Positions 1 through 9,484 are shown, counted from the first letter of the stretch. The stretch: DNA of 32,352 nt from an uncultured Clostridia bacterium (GCA_944384985.1 CALWVM010000022.1:1-32352); one strand, 5' to 3'. Numbers and translations are program-made. Notes: generated by a model not told the origin, from the sequence alone.

Positions 1-103
1 CTCTTAATTGGCGTTCCCCGAAACAAGTCCTTTTTTCTTTCCACAATTCTGTAACACATCATTGACAAACCTACAATCCGATTTTTTTCGACAAGACGCG
101 GCT
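1..103. other. Window edge downstream of dnaE, no confident gene
   Basis: This is the 3' flank of dnaE. No hairpin followed by a T-run is visible, so the operon may continue leftward. On the minus strand an AAAAAAGGA purine run precedes a TTG near position 28 that stays open to the edge. The stretch is too short to call a gene. An 11-base word (54-64, minus) recurs near the right edge. Confidence 0.4.
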
Positions 104-3100
104 TCAACGCAACAAAACGCTTTTTGCCCCGAGTAGGCGCCGAAGTTCTGAAAGCAGCGGTTCATTGAGATCAGTCCCGCGAGAGGTCACAAATTTTTTG
201 CGCGTATCGTTGTAGCAAAGATAGACGGGGATCTGCCCTTCAAAGATCGAAAGCAGGTTTTTCACCTTTTTATCCTGCGCGCTGTTTGCAGAGTCGATCA
301 AAAGGAACATCCCCTGCCGAAGCTGCCGGGGCTGCTGACTTGCGCCGGACGATGCATGCTTTTCAGGCGCAGCGGCAACCGCATTTTCATCTGGCGACGG
401 TGAAATTCTGTCGGGGAGGACCTTCGGGCTCTCGTCCTCACGCAAGGACAGCCTTCCGCGCACATAGACGACGTTTCCAACCGTCAGCAAATGCGAATAC
501 TGCGCGTAGACTTTCGGGAACACGAGAAGCTCAATACTGCCGTAAATGTCCTCGACTGTCACAAACGCCATGGTGTCATCGTTTTTCGTCGTTTTGCGTT
601 TCACCGCCGTCACAATAGCAAGCAGCGTTACGGTGCTGCCGTCGCGGTGGGTGTTTGAAGCGTCCTCTTCCGATTCCAGCAGTTCGGAAACCGGTACGAC
701 ATGCAGTTTTTCTGCAAGCTTTGCATACGCTGCCATCGGGTGCCCGGAAAGGTACAGTCCCGTTGTTTCCTTTTCCATTTGCAAAAGCTCCTGTGCCGGG
801 AACTCTGAACAATGGCTGTATTCCGGCGCAAAGGAGACCGGCTGTGTCTGCCCGATGGAAAACAGATCCAGCTGCCCGTCGAGATTGCGGCGGCTTTCCG
901 CGTCGAGCGCAGCGGTCACGGCAGGAAGGTTTTGTAACATTTCACGGCGGTTGAGATCCAGCCCGTCGAGCGCGCCGCTTTTAACAAGCCCTTCCACTGC
1001 GCGCTTATTGAATTCCCTGCCGTACAGACGTTTGCAGAAGTCGTAAAAGCTTTTGTAAACACCGTTTTTCGCACGTTCTTCCAAAATTGCGGCAATAAAA
1101 CCTTTGCCGAGGTTCTTAATTGCCAGAAGCCCGAAACGAATCGCTTTGCCCTCCGGCGTGAAAGACTGTCCGCTTCGGTTGACATCCGGCGGCAGCGTAC
1201 GGATCCCGAGGCGCATGCAATCGGCGATATACAAAGAGATTTTGGTTGCATCGTCGATCACACTGGTCAGCAATGCCGCCATGAACTCGCCCGGATAATG
1301 GCATTTGAGATATGCGGTGCGGTATGCCACGACCGCATAGGCGGCGGAATGGGATTTGTTGAATGCATATGACGCAAACGACGACATATCATCAAAAATG
1401 CTGTTCGCCGTTTTTTCATCAATCCCGTTCGCCACACAACCGCAGCACGCAACGGTGCCATCCGGATTTTTCAATCCGTAAATAAAGTTATGCCGCTCCT
1501 CCTCCATGACCTTGTGCTTCTTTTTGGACATGGCGCGGCGGACGATATCCGCTCTGCCGAAGGAGTAACCCGCAAGCGTCCGGAAAATTTCCATGACCTG
1601 CTCCTGATAGACCATGCATCCATAGGTCACGTCCAGAATCGGCTTTAAAAGCGGTGTTTTGTAGTGGATGCGGCTCGGATCGTGGCGGTTGGCAATATAA
1701 TCGTCAATAGAGTCCATGGGGCCGGGGCGATACAGGGAAATGACCGCGATAATATCTTCCAAGTTTCGCGGCTTTAAGCGCGTGAGGACGCTGCGCAATC
1801 CCGCGGACTCACACTGGAACACGCCGTAGGTCTGCCCTTTGGAAAACATCTGATAGGTTGCGGCGTCATCCATTGGGATCTTTTCTATGTCGAAATCCGG
1901 TTTTCGCTCTCGGATCATCTGTTCGGCATCGTGAATGACCGTCAACGTACGAAGCCCAAGGAAGTCCATTTTCAGAAGTCCGAGTTCCTCGATTGCGGTC
2001 ATGGTAAACTGCGTCACGATCGCATCATCGTTGCGCGCAAGCGGCACATATTCGCTTACGGGCTTGTCCGTAATCACCACGCCCGCCGCGTGTGTGGACG
2101 CGTGGCGAGGCATTCCCTCGACGCGTTTTGCCGTGTCGAGAAGCTCGCGGATTTTTTCATCGCGCTCATACAGCGCGCGAAGCTCGCTGTTCTTTTGCAG
2201 GGCTTTGTCAATGGTGATGCCGAGTTCGCGCGGGATCTGCTTGGAGACACTGTCCACCGTATTATACGGCATGCCGAGCGCGCGCCCGACGTCACGCACC
2301 GCGGCGCGCGCCGCCATCGTGCCGAACGTGACGATCTGCGCCACATGGTCCGCGCCGTATTTGCGGATCACATAGGCGATAACTTCTTCACGCCGCTCAT
2401 AACAAAAGTCCACGTCGATATCGGGCATGCTCACGCGTTCCGGATTCAGGAAGCGTTCAAAAATGAGGTTATATTGCATCGGATCGATGCCCGTGATGCC
2501 CATGCAGTATGCCGCAAGGCTGCCCGCGCCTGATCCGCGCCCCGGCCCGACGGGAATACCCTGCGATTTAGCATAGGCGATAAAATCCGCGACGATCAGG
2601 AAATAATCGACATAGCCCATATCCCGGATCACGGATAATTCATGTTCCAGCCGCTCTCGGTAGGCTTCGGGCGGGTTATCGCCGCAGCGCTCTTTTAAGC
2701 CCGCGTAACAGCGGTTGCGGAAATAGGCAAAATGGTCTTCGCCGTTCGGCACGTCAAAGCGCGGCAGCTTGGTTTTCCCGAATTCAAATTCCACGTTGCA
2801 GCGTTCGGCAATCAAAGCGGTGTTATCTATCGCTTCGGGTGCAAAGGCAAACCGTTCGCGCATTTCCGCTTCGGATTTTAGATAAAATTCATCGGTGGAA
2901 AATTCAAGACCTGTATCCTCATCAATGGTGTGGTTGGTCTGGATACAGATGAGCACCTTTTGCGTTTTGGCATCCGTCTTATGGATGTAGTGCACATCGT
3001 TGGTCGCGACACACGGGATGCCCGTCTCTTTGGAAAGCTGCAGAAGCTGCGGCAGGATCGCCTGCTGCTCACGCATGCCGTGGTCCTGCAATTCAAGATA

Positions 3101-3610
3101 AAAATTGCCCTGCCCGAATACGCGGTTGTACCAAAGCGCCGTTTCCTTTGCGCCCTCGTAGTCTCCTGCCGTGAGTTTGCGCGGGATTTCGCCCGCCAGG
3201 CACGCCGATAAGGCGATAATCCCCTCATGATGGGCTTCCAGAAGTTCCTTGTCCACGCGCGGGCGCACATAGAACCCGTCCACCCAGGAACACGATACCA
3301 TATAGATCAGATTTTTGTAGCCTGTCTCATTTTCACACAACAGGACCAGATGATAGCGCTCGGAATCCAGGCCGTGGACTTTATCCGTCAATTTACGCGG
3401 CGCAACATAGACTTCGCAGCCGATGATCGGCTTGATGCCGACAGCCTTCGCCGCCTTATAAAACTCGACTGCGCCGTACATGTTGCCGTGGTCGGTCATG
3501 GCAAGTGAGGTCATGCCCAGCTCTTTCGCGGCAGCACAAAGCTCCCCGAGACGGCAGGCGCCGTCGAGGAGGCTGTACTCTGTATGCAGATGCAGGTGGG
3601 TGAACGCCAT
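104..3610 (-). CDS. dnaE: DNA polymerase III alpha subunit, DnaE1 type
   Basis: Catalytic subunit of the replicative or lesion-tolerant C-family DNA polymerase; acts in the cytoplasm at the replication fork. The 1168-residue length is normal for DnaE. The N-terminus is a PHP domain beginning HLHTEYSLLDGA. The palm carries GPGRGSGAGS and the PDIDVD motif with catalytic Asp397 and Asp399; the third acidic residue is Asp549 in MDFLGL. The C-terminal third has an OB-fold region (VTLLAIVTAVKRK onward). A proofreading exonuclease domain like that of PolC is not present. In Firmicutes, DnaE usually works beside PolC, which is not in this window. The ATG follows AAGGG at a 6-nt spacing, and the gene starts 14 nt after the lysA-like stop. 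It is the last visible gene of the lon operon. Confidence 0.97.
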   Translation of the reverse strand: MAFTHLHLHTEYSLLDGACRLGELCAAAKELGMTSLAMTDHGNMYGAVEFYKAAKAVGIKPIIGCEVYVAPRKLTDKVHGLDSERYHLVLLCENETGYKNLIYMVSCSWVDGFYVRPRVDKELLEAHHEGIIALSACLAGEIPRKLTAGDYEGAKETALWYNRVFGQGNFYLELQDHGMREQQAILPQLLQLSKETGIPCVATNDVHYIHKTDAKTQKVLICIQTNHTIDEDTGLEFSTDEFYLKSEAEMRERFAFAPEAIDNTALIAERCNVEFEFGKTKLPRFDVPNGEDHFAYFRNRCYAGLKERCGDNPPEAYRERLEHELSVIRDMGYVDYFLIVADFIAYAKSQGIPVGPGRGSGAGSLAAYCMGITGIDPMQYNLIFERFLNPERVSMPDIDVDFCYERREEVIAYVIRKYGADHVAQIVTFGTMAARAAVRDVGRALGMPYNTVDSVSKQIPRELGITIDKALQKNSELRALYERDEKIRELLDTAKRVEGMPRHASTHAAGVVITDKPVSEYVPLARNDDAIVTQFTMTAIEELGLLKMDFLGLRTLTVIHDAEQMIRERKPDFDIEKIPMDDAATYQMFSKGQTYGVFQCESAGLRSVLTRLKPRNLEDIIAVISLYRPGPMDSIDDYIANRHDPSRIHYKTPLLKPILDVTYGCMVYQEQVMEIFRTLAGYSFGRADIVRRAMSKKKHKVMEEERHNFIYGLKNPDGTVACCGCVANGIDEKTANSIFDDMSSFASYAFNKSHSAAYAVVAYRTAYLKCHYPGEFMAALLTSVIDDATKISLYIADCMRLGIRTLPPDVNRSGQSFTPEGKAIRFGLLAIKNLGKGFIAAILEERAKNGVYKSFYDFCKRLYGREFNKRAVEGLVKSGALDGLDLNRREMLQNLPAVTAALDAESRRNLDGQLDLFSIGQTQPVSFAPEYSHCSEFPAQELLQMEKETTGLYLSGHPMAAYAKLAEKLHVVPVSELLESEEDASNTHRDGSTVTLLAIVTAVKRKTTKNDDTMAFVTVEDIYGSIELLVFPKVYAQYSHLLTVGNVVYVRGRLSLREDESPKVLPDRISPSPDENAVAAAPEKHASSGASQQPRQLRQGMFLLIDSANSAQDKKVKNLLSIFEGQIPVYLCYNDTRKKFVTSRGTDLNEPLLSELRRLLGAKSVLLR

Positions 3611-3624
3611 ATTGATCCCTTACC

Positions 3625-4902
3625 TTATGCGTTCAAAACCTTATTATAAAATTCGGGGAAACAGTCGAACGTAGCGAAATAATCCTTGGGCGTTTCAGCA
3701 CGGCGGATCATTTCAAAATCTCCGTTTTTCTTCAGCAAAATCTCCGAAGAGCGCAGCTTGCCGTTGTAATTGTAGCCCATCGAAAACCCGTGCGCGCCCG
3801 TATCGTGAATATACAGCAAATCGCCAATCTCTATTTTCGGCAAAGCGCGGTCCACGGCAAATTTGTCGTTGTTTTCGCAAAGCGAACCCGTTACGTCATA
3901 GGTATAATCGGAGGGGGCGTTCTCCTTGCCCATAACCGTGATGTGGTGATATGCGCCGTACATGGCGGGGCGCATCAGGTTCGCGGCGCAGGCATCCACG
4001 CCGATATACTCCTTATAGGTGTGCTTCTCATTGATAACGCGGGTAATCAGCGCACCGTAGGGGCCCATCATAAACCTGCCGAGCTCCGTGAAGATCGCCA
4101 CATCGCCCATACCGGCGGGTACAAGCGTGCGGTCGTAGACTTCTTTGACGCCGCGGCCGATCTCGGCAATGTCGTTGGGCTCCTGATCGGGGCGGTAGGG
4201 AATGCCGACGCCGCCTGAAAGGTTGATAAATCGGATGTTCGCGCCAGTCTCTTTTTTCAGCCGTACCGCAAGGTCAAACAAAACGCCAGCCAGCACAGGA
4301 TAATAGGCGTTCGTAACCGTATTGCTCGCCAAAAATGCATGGATGCCGAATTCCTTGACGCCTTTCGCCTTTAAAATGCGGAATGCCTCAAAGATCTGTT
4401 CGGTGGTCATGCCGTATTTTGCTTCGCCGGGGTTGTCCATGATGTCGGTGGTGATTTTAAACTCCCCGCCGGGATTGTAACGGCAGCAAAGGCGTTCGGG
4501 CAGGCACCCGAGCGTTTTTTCAAGCACTTCGATATGCGTGATATCGTCAAGATTGATGATCGCGCCCATATCGGCGGCGTATTTGAATTCATCCGCAGGC
4601 GTGTCATTCGAAGAGAACATCACGTCGTCGCCCACCGCGCCGATGGCTTTCGAAAGCATCAATTCCGTTTTAGAAGAGCAGTCGCACCCACAGCCGTACT
4701 CGCGCAAAATTTTGATTAAAAACGGGTTGGGCGTCGCCTTGACGGCAAAATACTCTTTAAAGCCTTTATTCCATGCGAAAGCGTCCTTGAGCGCCTGCGC
4801 GTTGCGGCGGATTCCCGCTTCGTCATACAGATGGAACGGCGTTGGGAACTGCGCAGCGATCTCCTCCAGCTTCTCTTTGGTCGTAAACGGTTGCTTCGTC
4901 AT
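3625..4902 (-). CDS. lysA: Diaminopimelate decarboxylase-like PLP enzyme (fold III)
   Basis: Probable meso-diaminopimelate decarboxylase, the last step of lysine synthesis. Its 425 residues match the family. The PLP-binding lysine is K55 in YFAVKATPNP. Later motifs include RYNPGGEF, the glycine loop NLSGGVGIPYR and the C-terminal GSLCENND, whose cysteine is typical of the active-site loop in fold III decarboxylases. The segment that reads HxHIGSQ in classical LysA reads HAFLASNT here, so this is a divergent subgroup and another basic amino-acid substrate is possible. An upstream in-frame TTG at 4914 is open, but it is part of the TTGGAGG ribosome binding site. The ATG at 4902 with 5-nt spacing is the better start. 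The gene lies 13 nt downstream of ysxC in the same operon. Confidence 0.8.
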   Translation of the reverse strand: MTKQPFTTKEKLEEIAAQFPTPFHLYDEAGIRRNAQALKDAFAWNKGFKEYFAVKATPNPFLIKILREYGCGCDCSSKTELMLSKAIGAVGDDVMFSSNDTPADEFKYAADMGAIINLDDITHIEVLEKTLGCLPERLCCRYNPGGEFKITTDIMDNPGEAKYGMTTEQIFEAFRILKAKGVKEFGIHAFLASNTVTNAYYPVLAGVLFDLAVRLKKETGANIRFINLSGGVGIPYRPDQEPNDIAEIGRGVKEVYDRTLVPAGMGDVAIFTELGRFMMGPYGALITRVINEKHTYKEYIGVDACAANLMRPAMYGAYHHITVMGKENAPSDYTYDVTGSLCENNDKFAVDRALPKIEIGDLLYIHDTGAHGFSMGYNYNGKLRSSEILLKKNGDFEMIRRAETPKDYFATFDCFPEFYNKVLNA

Positions 4903-4915
4903 AGGATCCTCCAAA

Positions 4916-5500
4916 TTATTGTTTTGCGTATTTTTCTATCACAGCGGAAAGCGCCTGCACCCCTTCCCCGCGCAAAGCGGAAAACGGGATCAAAAGCTCC
5001 GGCGAAAGGTCGGGAAAATGGTCTTGAAAGGCGGTAAGACGTTCTGCATACGCCGTTTTATTGAGCTTGTCGCTCTTGGTAAGCACAACGGCAAACGGGA
5101 TACCCGTCTCTGCAAGGAAAGACAGCATCGTTTCGTCGTCGGCAGTAGGCTTATGGCGCATATCCAAAAGCTGTACCACAAGCCGGATATTACGGCCCGA
5201 GCGAAAGTAGTCCTCTAAAAGCTGCCCCCAACGTTTTTTCTCGGACTTTGGCACCTTTGCATAACCATATCCGGGCAAATCCACAAGCCGCACGTTATCA
5301 ACCCGAAAAAAATTCACCGTAGTGGTCTTACCGGGCACGGAACTTACGCGCGCAAGGCTTTTTCGATTACAAAGCCGATTGAGCAGCGAGGATTTTCCCA
5401 CATTGGAACGCCCCGCGAAGGCGATTTCCGGGAGATCGGAACGCGGCAGCTGGGCACTGGTACCGAAGGCGGCTTCAAATTCCGTCGTTCTGAAGTTCAT
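4916..5500 (-). CDS. ysxC: Ribosome biogenesis GTPase YsxC/EngB
   Basis: TRAFAC-class GTPase needed for assembly of the 50S ribosomal subunit. Its 194 residues are standard. Motifs are G1 GRSNVGKSS (residues 30-38), G3 DLPGYG (74-79) and G4 TKSD (141-144). The hallmark GYGYAKVPK follows G3. The ATG overlaps the stop codon of lon by four bases (ATGA), a translational-coupling arrangement. The lon-ysxC pairing is conserved across Firmicutes and supports the assignment. Confidence 0.97.
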   Translation of the reverse strand: MNFRTTEFEAAFGTSAQLPRSDLPEIAFAGRSNVGKSSLLNRLCNRKSLARVSSVPGKTTTVNFFRVDNVRLVDLPGYGYAKVPKSEKKRWGQLLEDYFRSGRNIRLVVQLLDMRHKPTADDETMLSFLAETGIPFAVVLTKSDKLNKTAYAERLTAFQDHFPDLSPELLIPFSALRGEGVQALSAVIEKYAKQ

Positions 5501-7947
5501 GAAAGCTCCTCTGTTCTTTTCGCGTGACGGCGTTTGGCGACAGGCGGCGTGGGAAGCACGGGATGTGCCTGTGTGCGCGGTTCTTCCGGCAAAGCTTTTG
5601 CCTCCTTCGGCAAAACCAGCGCGCGGGAGAGCACTTCGGCAACATCCGTCACGGGAATGAATTCCAACGCCCCGGCTACGGTTTTATCAATATCCCGCAG
5701 ATCGGACAGGTTTTCGCGCGGGATCAGCACACTGTGGATCCCGGACTTGTATGCCGCCATGGTCTTTTCCCGCAAGCCCCCGATGGGAAGCACCCGTCCT
5801 GTGAGCGTGACCTCGCCCGTCATGGCAATGTCCGCTCGCACCGGACAGCCGGAAAGCGCCGACGCCACCGCCGTAGTAACAGCAATACCGGCGGAAGGCC
5901 CGTCTTTCGGGACAGCACCCTCGGGGAAGTGGATATGGATGTCTTTATTCTTATAGAATTGGGCGTCAATATTCCACTCTGCCGCGTGGCAGCGGATATA
6001 GCTGCAAGCCGCTTTGGCGGATTCCTTCATCACATCGCCCAGCGATCCGGTAAGCTCCAGCTTGCCCGTGCCCTCCATAACGGCGGCTTCCACTTTCAGA
6101 AGCTCGCCGCCGACTGAAGTCCAGGCAAGCCCGTTGACCACGCCGACGGTATCCGCCTGCAAAAGGTCATCCGGTTTATATTTACGCGGGCCGAGCAGCG
6201 TTTCAAGATCCGAAGCGCGCACGGTGATCTTTTCGGTCGCACCGCCGACAATCGCAACGGCGGCTTTGCGCATAACCTTGGCAATCGTGCGCTCCAGCCC
6301 GCGCACGCCGGCTTCGCGCGTGTATCCGTCAATCATCAGGCGCAGCGCATCGTCTGTAATGCGCAGCTGCGCGGGTTTGATCCCGTTTTCCGCAAGCTGC
6401 TTGCGCACCAGATGGCGCTTGGCGATCTGGAATTTTTCCTCCGCCGTATAGCTGTAAAGCTCGATGATCTCCATGCGGTCCAAAAGCGGCGCGGGAATGG
6501 TGCTCACGTCGTTGGCGGTGGTGATGAACAAAACCTTGCTCAAATCAAAAGGAATCTCAATATAATGGTCACGGAAGGTGTTGTTCTGCTCGGGGTCGAG
6601 CGCCTCCAAAAGCGCCGACGCGGGATCGCCCTTGTAATCACGCGAAAGCTTATCCACTTCGTCAAGCAAAATCAAGGGATTCGCAGTCTTTGCACGTGTG
6701 AGCGCGGCGACGATGCTGCCGGGCATGGAACCGATATAGGTCTTGCGGTGCCCGCGGATCTCGGATTCGTCGTTTACGCCGCCTAAGGAAATGCGCTCAT
6801 ATTTCCGGTTCATGGCATGCGCAAGAGACCGGGCGATAGACGTTTTGCCCACACCGGGCGGGCCAGCAAGGCAGATGATCTGCCCTTTGGCATTGCTCGA
6901 GAGGCTTCGCACCGCCAAAAATTCCAGAATGCGCTCTTTGACGGAATCGAGTCCGTAGTGGTCTTTGTCCAGGATTTTGCGAGCGCGTTCAAGGTTCAGG
7001 TTATCTTTGGTATATTTGCCCCACGGCAGCGCAAGCACCGCGTCCAAATACGAGCGGGAGACAGCACTTTCAGGGCTTGTCGGCTGGGTGCGGGCAAGAC
7101 GGTCGCACTCTTGTAGAAGTTTATCTTCACTGTCTTTTTCAAGGTGAAGCTTCAAGACCCGATCCCGGTATTTCTGTGCCTCGTTCGCCGAGGATTCCGC
7201 GTCGCCGAGTTCCTGCGAAATCACCTTCATCTGCTCGCGCAAATAGTATTCGCGCTGGTTTTCGTCGATCTGCTCCTGCACGCGCTCGTCGATCTCTTCC
7301 ATGGCTTCCAGCATTTCGATCTCGCGAACCAGCAGCACGCACAGCTTCTCAAGCCGGCGCTGCACATGCAATTCTTCGAGGATGCTCTGCTTGTCGGTAT
7401 AGTCCAGAGGCAGGTTGCCCGCGATAAAATCGGCAAGCTTACCGGGCGCCTGAATGCGGGCAACAGCGGTAACGAACTCCGAAGAAAGCTTCTGGTTGAG
7501 CATGGCGTATTCTTCAAACAGCGTTTTGGCGTAGCGAACCAGCGCCGCTGTCTCCGCCGGGACGGCGGTACGCGGGTCACGGTCGGCCAACGGGCGCAGC
7601 CGCGCGACAAAGTGCGGTTTTTGCGCGGTCAGCTCCAAAAGCCGTGCGCGGAATTTCCCTTCCGCCACCACACGGTAATAATCGCCCGAGGGCAGACGCA
7701 CGAGTTGTTTGATCTCACACACGACTCCGATTTTATAAAGAGAATCCGCATCGGTGACTTTTTCAGACAGGTCTTTCTGCGTCACGAGAAACAGGTTTTG
7801 CTTGGTGAGCATAGCGTGTTTGACAGCGGCAATGGACTGTTTTCTGCCAACGTCGAAATGCAGCGTCATATCCGGGAACACCACAAGCCCCCGCAGGGCG
7901 ACGGCAGGCAGTGTAAACTCCTCACGAGCCAAAGGGTTAGGGTTCAT
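5497..7947 (-). CDS. lon: ATP-dependent endopeptidase Lon
   Basis: AAA+ serine protease of family S16 that degrades misfolded and regulatory proteins in the cytoplasm. It has 816 residues from the chosen start. Order: N-terminal LON substrate-binding domain (ALRGLVVFPDMTLHFDVGR), a coiled region, the AAA+ module with Walker A GPPGVGKT (Lys368) and Walker B ILLDEVDKL, then the protease domain. The catalytic dyad is Ser685 in DGPSAG and Lys728 in GLREKT, 43 residues apart as in E. coli Lon. The ATG at 7947 is preceded by GGAG at about 10 nt. A longer reading from 8031 would run back through the promoter and has no ribosome binding site. First gene of the lon-ysxC-lysA-dnaE operon. Confidence 0.97.
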   Translation of the reverse strand: MNPNPLAREEFTLPAVALRGLVVFPDMTLHFDVGRKQSIAAVKHAMLTKQNLFLVTQKDLSEKVTDADSLYKIGVVCEIKQLVRLPSGDYYRVVAEGKFRARLLELTAQKPHFVARLRPLADRDPRTAVPAETAALVRYAKTLFEEYAMLNQKLSSEFVTAVARIQAPGKLADFIAGNLPLDYTDKQSILEELHVQRRLEKLCVLLVREIEMLEAMEEIDERVQEQIDENQREYYLREQMKVISQELGDAESSANEAQKYRDRVLKLHLEKDSEDKLLQECDRLARTQPTSPESAVSRSYLDAVLALPWGKYTKDNLNLERARKILDKDHYGLDSVKERILEFLAVRSLSSNAKGQIICLAGPPGVGKTSIARSLAHAMNRKYERISLGGVNDESEIRGHRKTYIGSMPGSIVAALTRAKTANPLILLDEVDKLSRDYKGDPASALLEALDPEQNNTFRDHYIEIPFDLSKVLFITTANDVSTIPAPLLDRMEIIELYSYTAEEKFQIAKRHLVRKQLAENGIKPAQLRITDDALRLMIDGYTREAGVRGLERTIAKVMRKAAVAIVGGATEKITVRASDLETLLGPRKYKPDDLLQADTVGVVNGLAWTSVGGELLKVEAAVMEGTGKLELTGSLGDVMKESAKAACSYIRCHAAEWNIDAQFYKNKDIHIHFPEGAVPKDGPSAGIAVTTAVASALSGCPVRADIAMTGEVTLTGRVLPIGGLREKTMAAYKSGIHSVLIPRENLSDLRDIDKTVAGALEFIPVTDVAEVLSRALVLPKEAKALPEEPRTQAHPVLPTPPVAKRRHAKRTEELS

Positions 7948-7993
7948 ATGTATTTCACTCCAAAAGGTAAAAGCTGAAATGGATTGAGTATAA

Positions 7994-8022
7994 ATTATAT
8001 CGTATTTTTCCGATTCCTGCAA
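7994..8022 (-). promoter_or_regulatory. Sigma-A promoter of the lon operon
   Basis: On the minus strand TTGCAG (8017-8022) and TATAAT (7994-7999) are separated by exactly 17 nt. Predicted transcription starts near 7987, giving about a 40-nt leader before lon. It is divergent from the serC promoter. No CIRCE-like repeat is seen. Confidence 0.8.
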
Positions 8023-8153
8023 CAGAAACATTTTTTATGACAAGCGGAATCGAAAAAACGTCTGCAACCGGCATTCTTTTTGTTAATTTTTTAAACAACT
8101 TTTCGGAATTTACTTAAATTTTACAAAAAGATTGTTATTCTTTTGTCAATTCA

Positions 8154-8183
8154 TTGACTTTTATAATCCCGCTTTGCTATAAT
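8154..8183 (+). promoter_or_regulatory. Sigma-A promoter of serC-serA
   Basis: TTGACT (8154-8159) and TATAAT (8178-8183) are spaced 18 nt apart. TGC directly before the -10 makes it an extended -10 promoter. Transcription would start near 8190, about 200 nt before serC. Confidence 0.8.
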
Positions 8184-8189
8184 GGCAAA

Positions 8190-8392
8190 GCAACACAAAC
8201 AGGCTGCAATCCCGCCGCAGGCCGACTGCTTTTGCCGCTTGTCCCTTTCCGTCGGGAAGTTGCCGTCCGAAACCATATTCGGGTACGCCTCCCCGCATCC
8301 ACGGCAAAAAGCGGCGATAAATTGTCGTAAAACGTCTTGCGCCCGGATTGTATCCCCCAACACAGTGAAAAATGTTTTCGGAGGTATTTATC
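8190..8392 (+). promoter_or_regulatory. Long 5' leader of serC, possibly structured
   Basis: About 200 nt of untranslated leader separate the predicted start of transcription from the serC ATG. CTTTTGCCG (8229-8237) can pair with CGGCAAAAAG (8302-8311, one bulge). This would enclose two small hairpins: CTTTCC/GGGAAG (8245-8259) and CCGAA/TTCGG (8267-8282), giving a possible three-way junction. No T-box sequence, no known riboswitch signature and no terminator before the ribosome binding site were recognised. No credible small ORF is seen here. Confidence 0.4.
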
Positions 8393-9475
8393 ATGTCCAG
8401 AGTCTACAATTTCTCCGCAGGTCCTTCCATGCTGCCGGAACCTGTTTTAAAGCAGGCGGCTGCGGAAATGCTTGATTATCACGGCTGCGGGCAGTCCGTG
8501 ATGGAAATGAGCCACCGTTCGAAGGTCTTTGACGACATCATCAAAGGCGCGGAGGCTCTGCTTCGGGAGCTTATGAATATTCCCGACAACTATAAGGTCC
8601 TGTTTTTGCAGGGCGGCGCGTCCACGCAGTTCGCCGCCATTCCGCTCAACTTTATGAACGGCAGCGGCAAAGCAGATTACGTCATCACCGGTCAGTGGGC
8701 GAAGAAAGCCTTTGCCGAAGCACAGAAATACGGCGATGTAAAAGCGGTCGCCTCCTCGGCGGATAAGACCTTTTCCTATATTCCAAAGCTTGATAAATCG
8801 ACCTTTACGCCGGATGCGGACTATTTCTATATCTGCATGAACAACACCATTTACGGCACGGTCTACCATGAGCTGCCCGACACGGGCAAGGTGCCGCTGA
8901 TTGCGGATATTTCCTCCTGCTTCCTTTCCGAGCCGCTGGACGTTACCAAATTCGGGATGGTCTACGGCGGTGCGCAGAAGAATGTCGCGCCCGCGGGTCT
9001 GACCATCTGCATCATCCGCGAGGACCTGCTCGGCAACGCACGCGACATCACGCCGACCATGCTCAACTACAAAGTCCATGCGGATGCAAATTCGCTTTAC
9101 AACACCCCGCCCTGCTACACCATCTACATCTGCAAACTGGTTCTCGAATGGCTCAAGGCGAACGGCGGTCTGGAAGCGATGAAAGAGCGCAACGTCAAGA
9201 AAGCCAAGCTGCTGTATGATTTCTTAGACAACAGCAAAATGTTCCGCGGCACGGTCGTGCCGGAGGACCGTTCGCTCATGAACGTACCGTTTGTTACGGA
9301 CAGCGACGAGCTTAACGCAAAATTCGTCAAAGAAGCGACCGATGCTGGCCTTGTGAACCTCAAAGGGCACCGCACCGTCGGTGGTATGCGCGCATCCATC
9401 TACAATGCGATGCCGTATGAAGGCGTTCAGGCGCTTGTGGACTTCATGGCGAAATTTGAAAAAGAAAACGCATAA
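8393..9475 (+). CDS. serC: Phosphoserine aminotransferase
   Basis: PLP-dependent class V aminotransferase converting 3-phosphohydroxypyruvate and glutamate to O-phosphoserine and 2-oxoglutarate; second step of serine synthesis. The 360-residue length is typical. It begins MSRVYNFSAGPSMLP, the SerC N-terminal signature. The QGGASTQF phosphate-binding segment is at residues 73-80, and the PLP Schiff-base lysine is K196 in YGGAQKN. The C-terminus has the substrate-binding GHRTVGGMRASIYNA. The ATG at 8393 follows GGAGG with 8-nt spacing; an upstream in-frame ATG at 8372 lies before that site and is rejected. serA follows after 9 nt, so the two are cotranscribed. Confidence 0.97.
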   Translation: MSRVYNFSAGPSMLPEPVLKQAAAEMLDYHGCGQSVMEMSHRSKVFDDIIKGAEALLRELMNIPDNYKVLFLQGGASTQFAAIPLNFMNGSGKADYVITGQWAKKAFAEAQKYGDVKAVASSADKTFSYIPKLDKSTFTPDADYFYICMNNTIYGTVYHELPDTGKVPLIADISSCFLSEPLDVTKFGMVYGGAQKNVAPAGLTICIIREDLLGNARDITPTMLNYKVHADANSLYNTPPCYTIYICKLVLEWLKANGGLEAMKERNVKKAKLLYDFLDNSKMFRGTVVPEDRSLMNVPFVTDSDELNAKFVKEATDAGLVNLKGHRTVGGMRASIYNAMPYEGVQALVDFMAKFEKENA

Positions 9476-9484
9476 GGAGATCGG

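Noticed and set aside
7948-8031. 28-residue N-terminal extension of Lon
   Set aside because: It would start upstream of the -10 box and lacks a ribosome binding site; the ATG at 7947 has GGAG.
8190-8392. T-box riboswitch before serC
   Set aside because: The conserved T-box sequence (AGGGTGG...ACCGCG type) and an antiterminator/terminator pair are absent.
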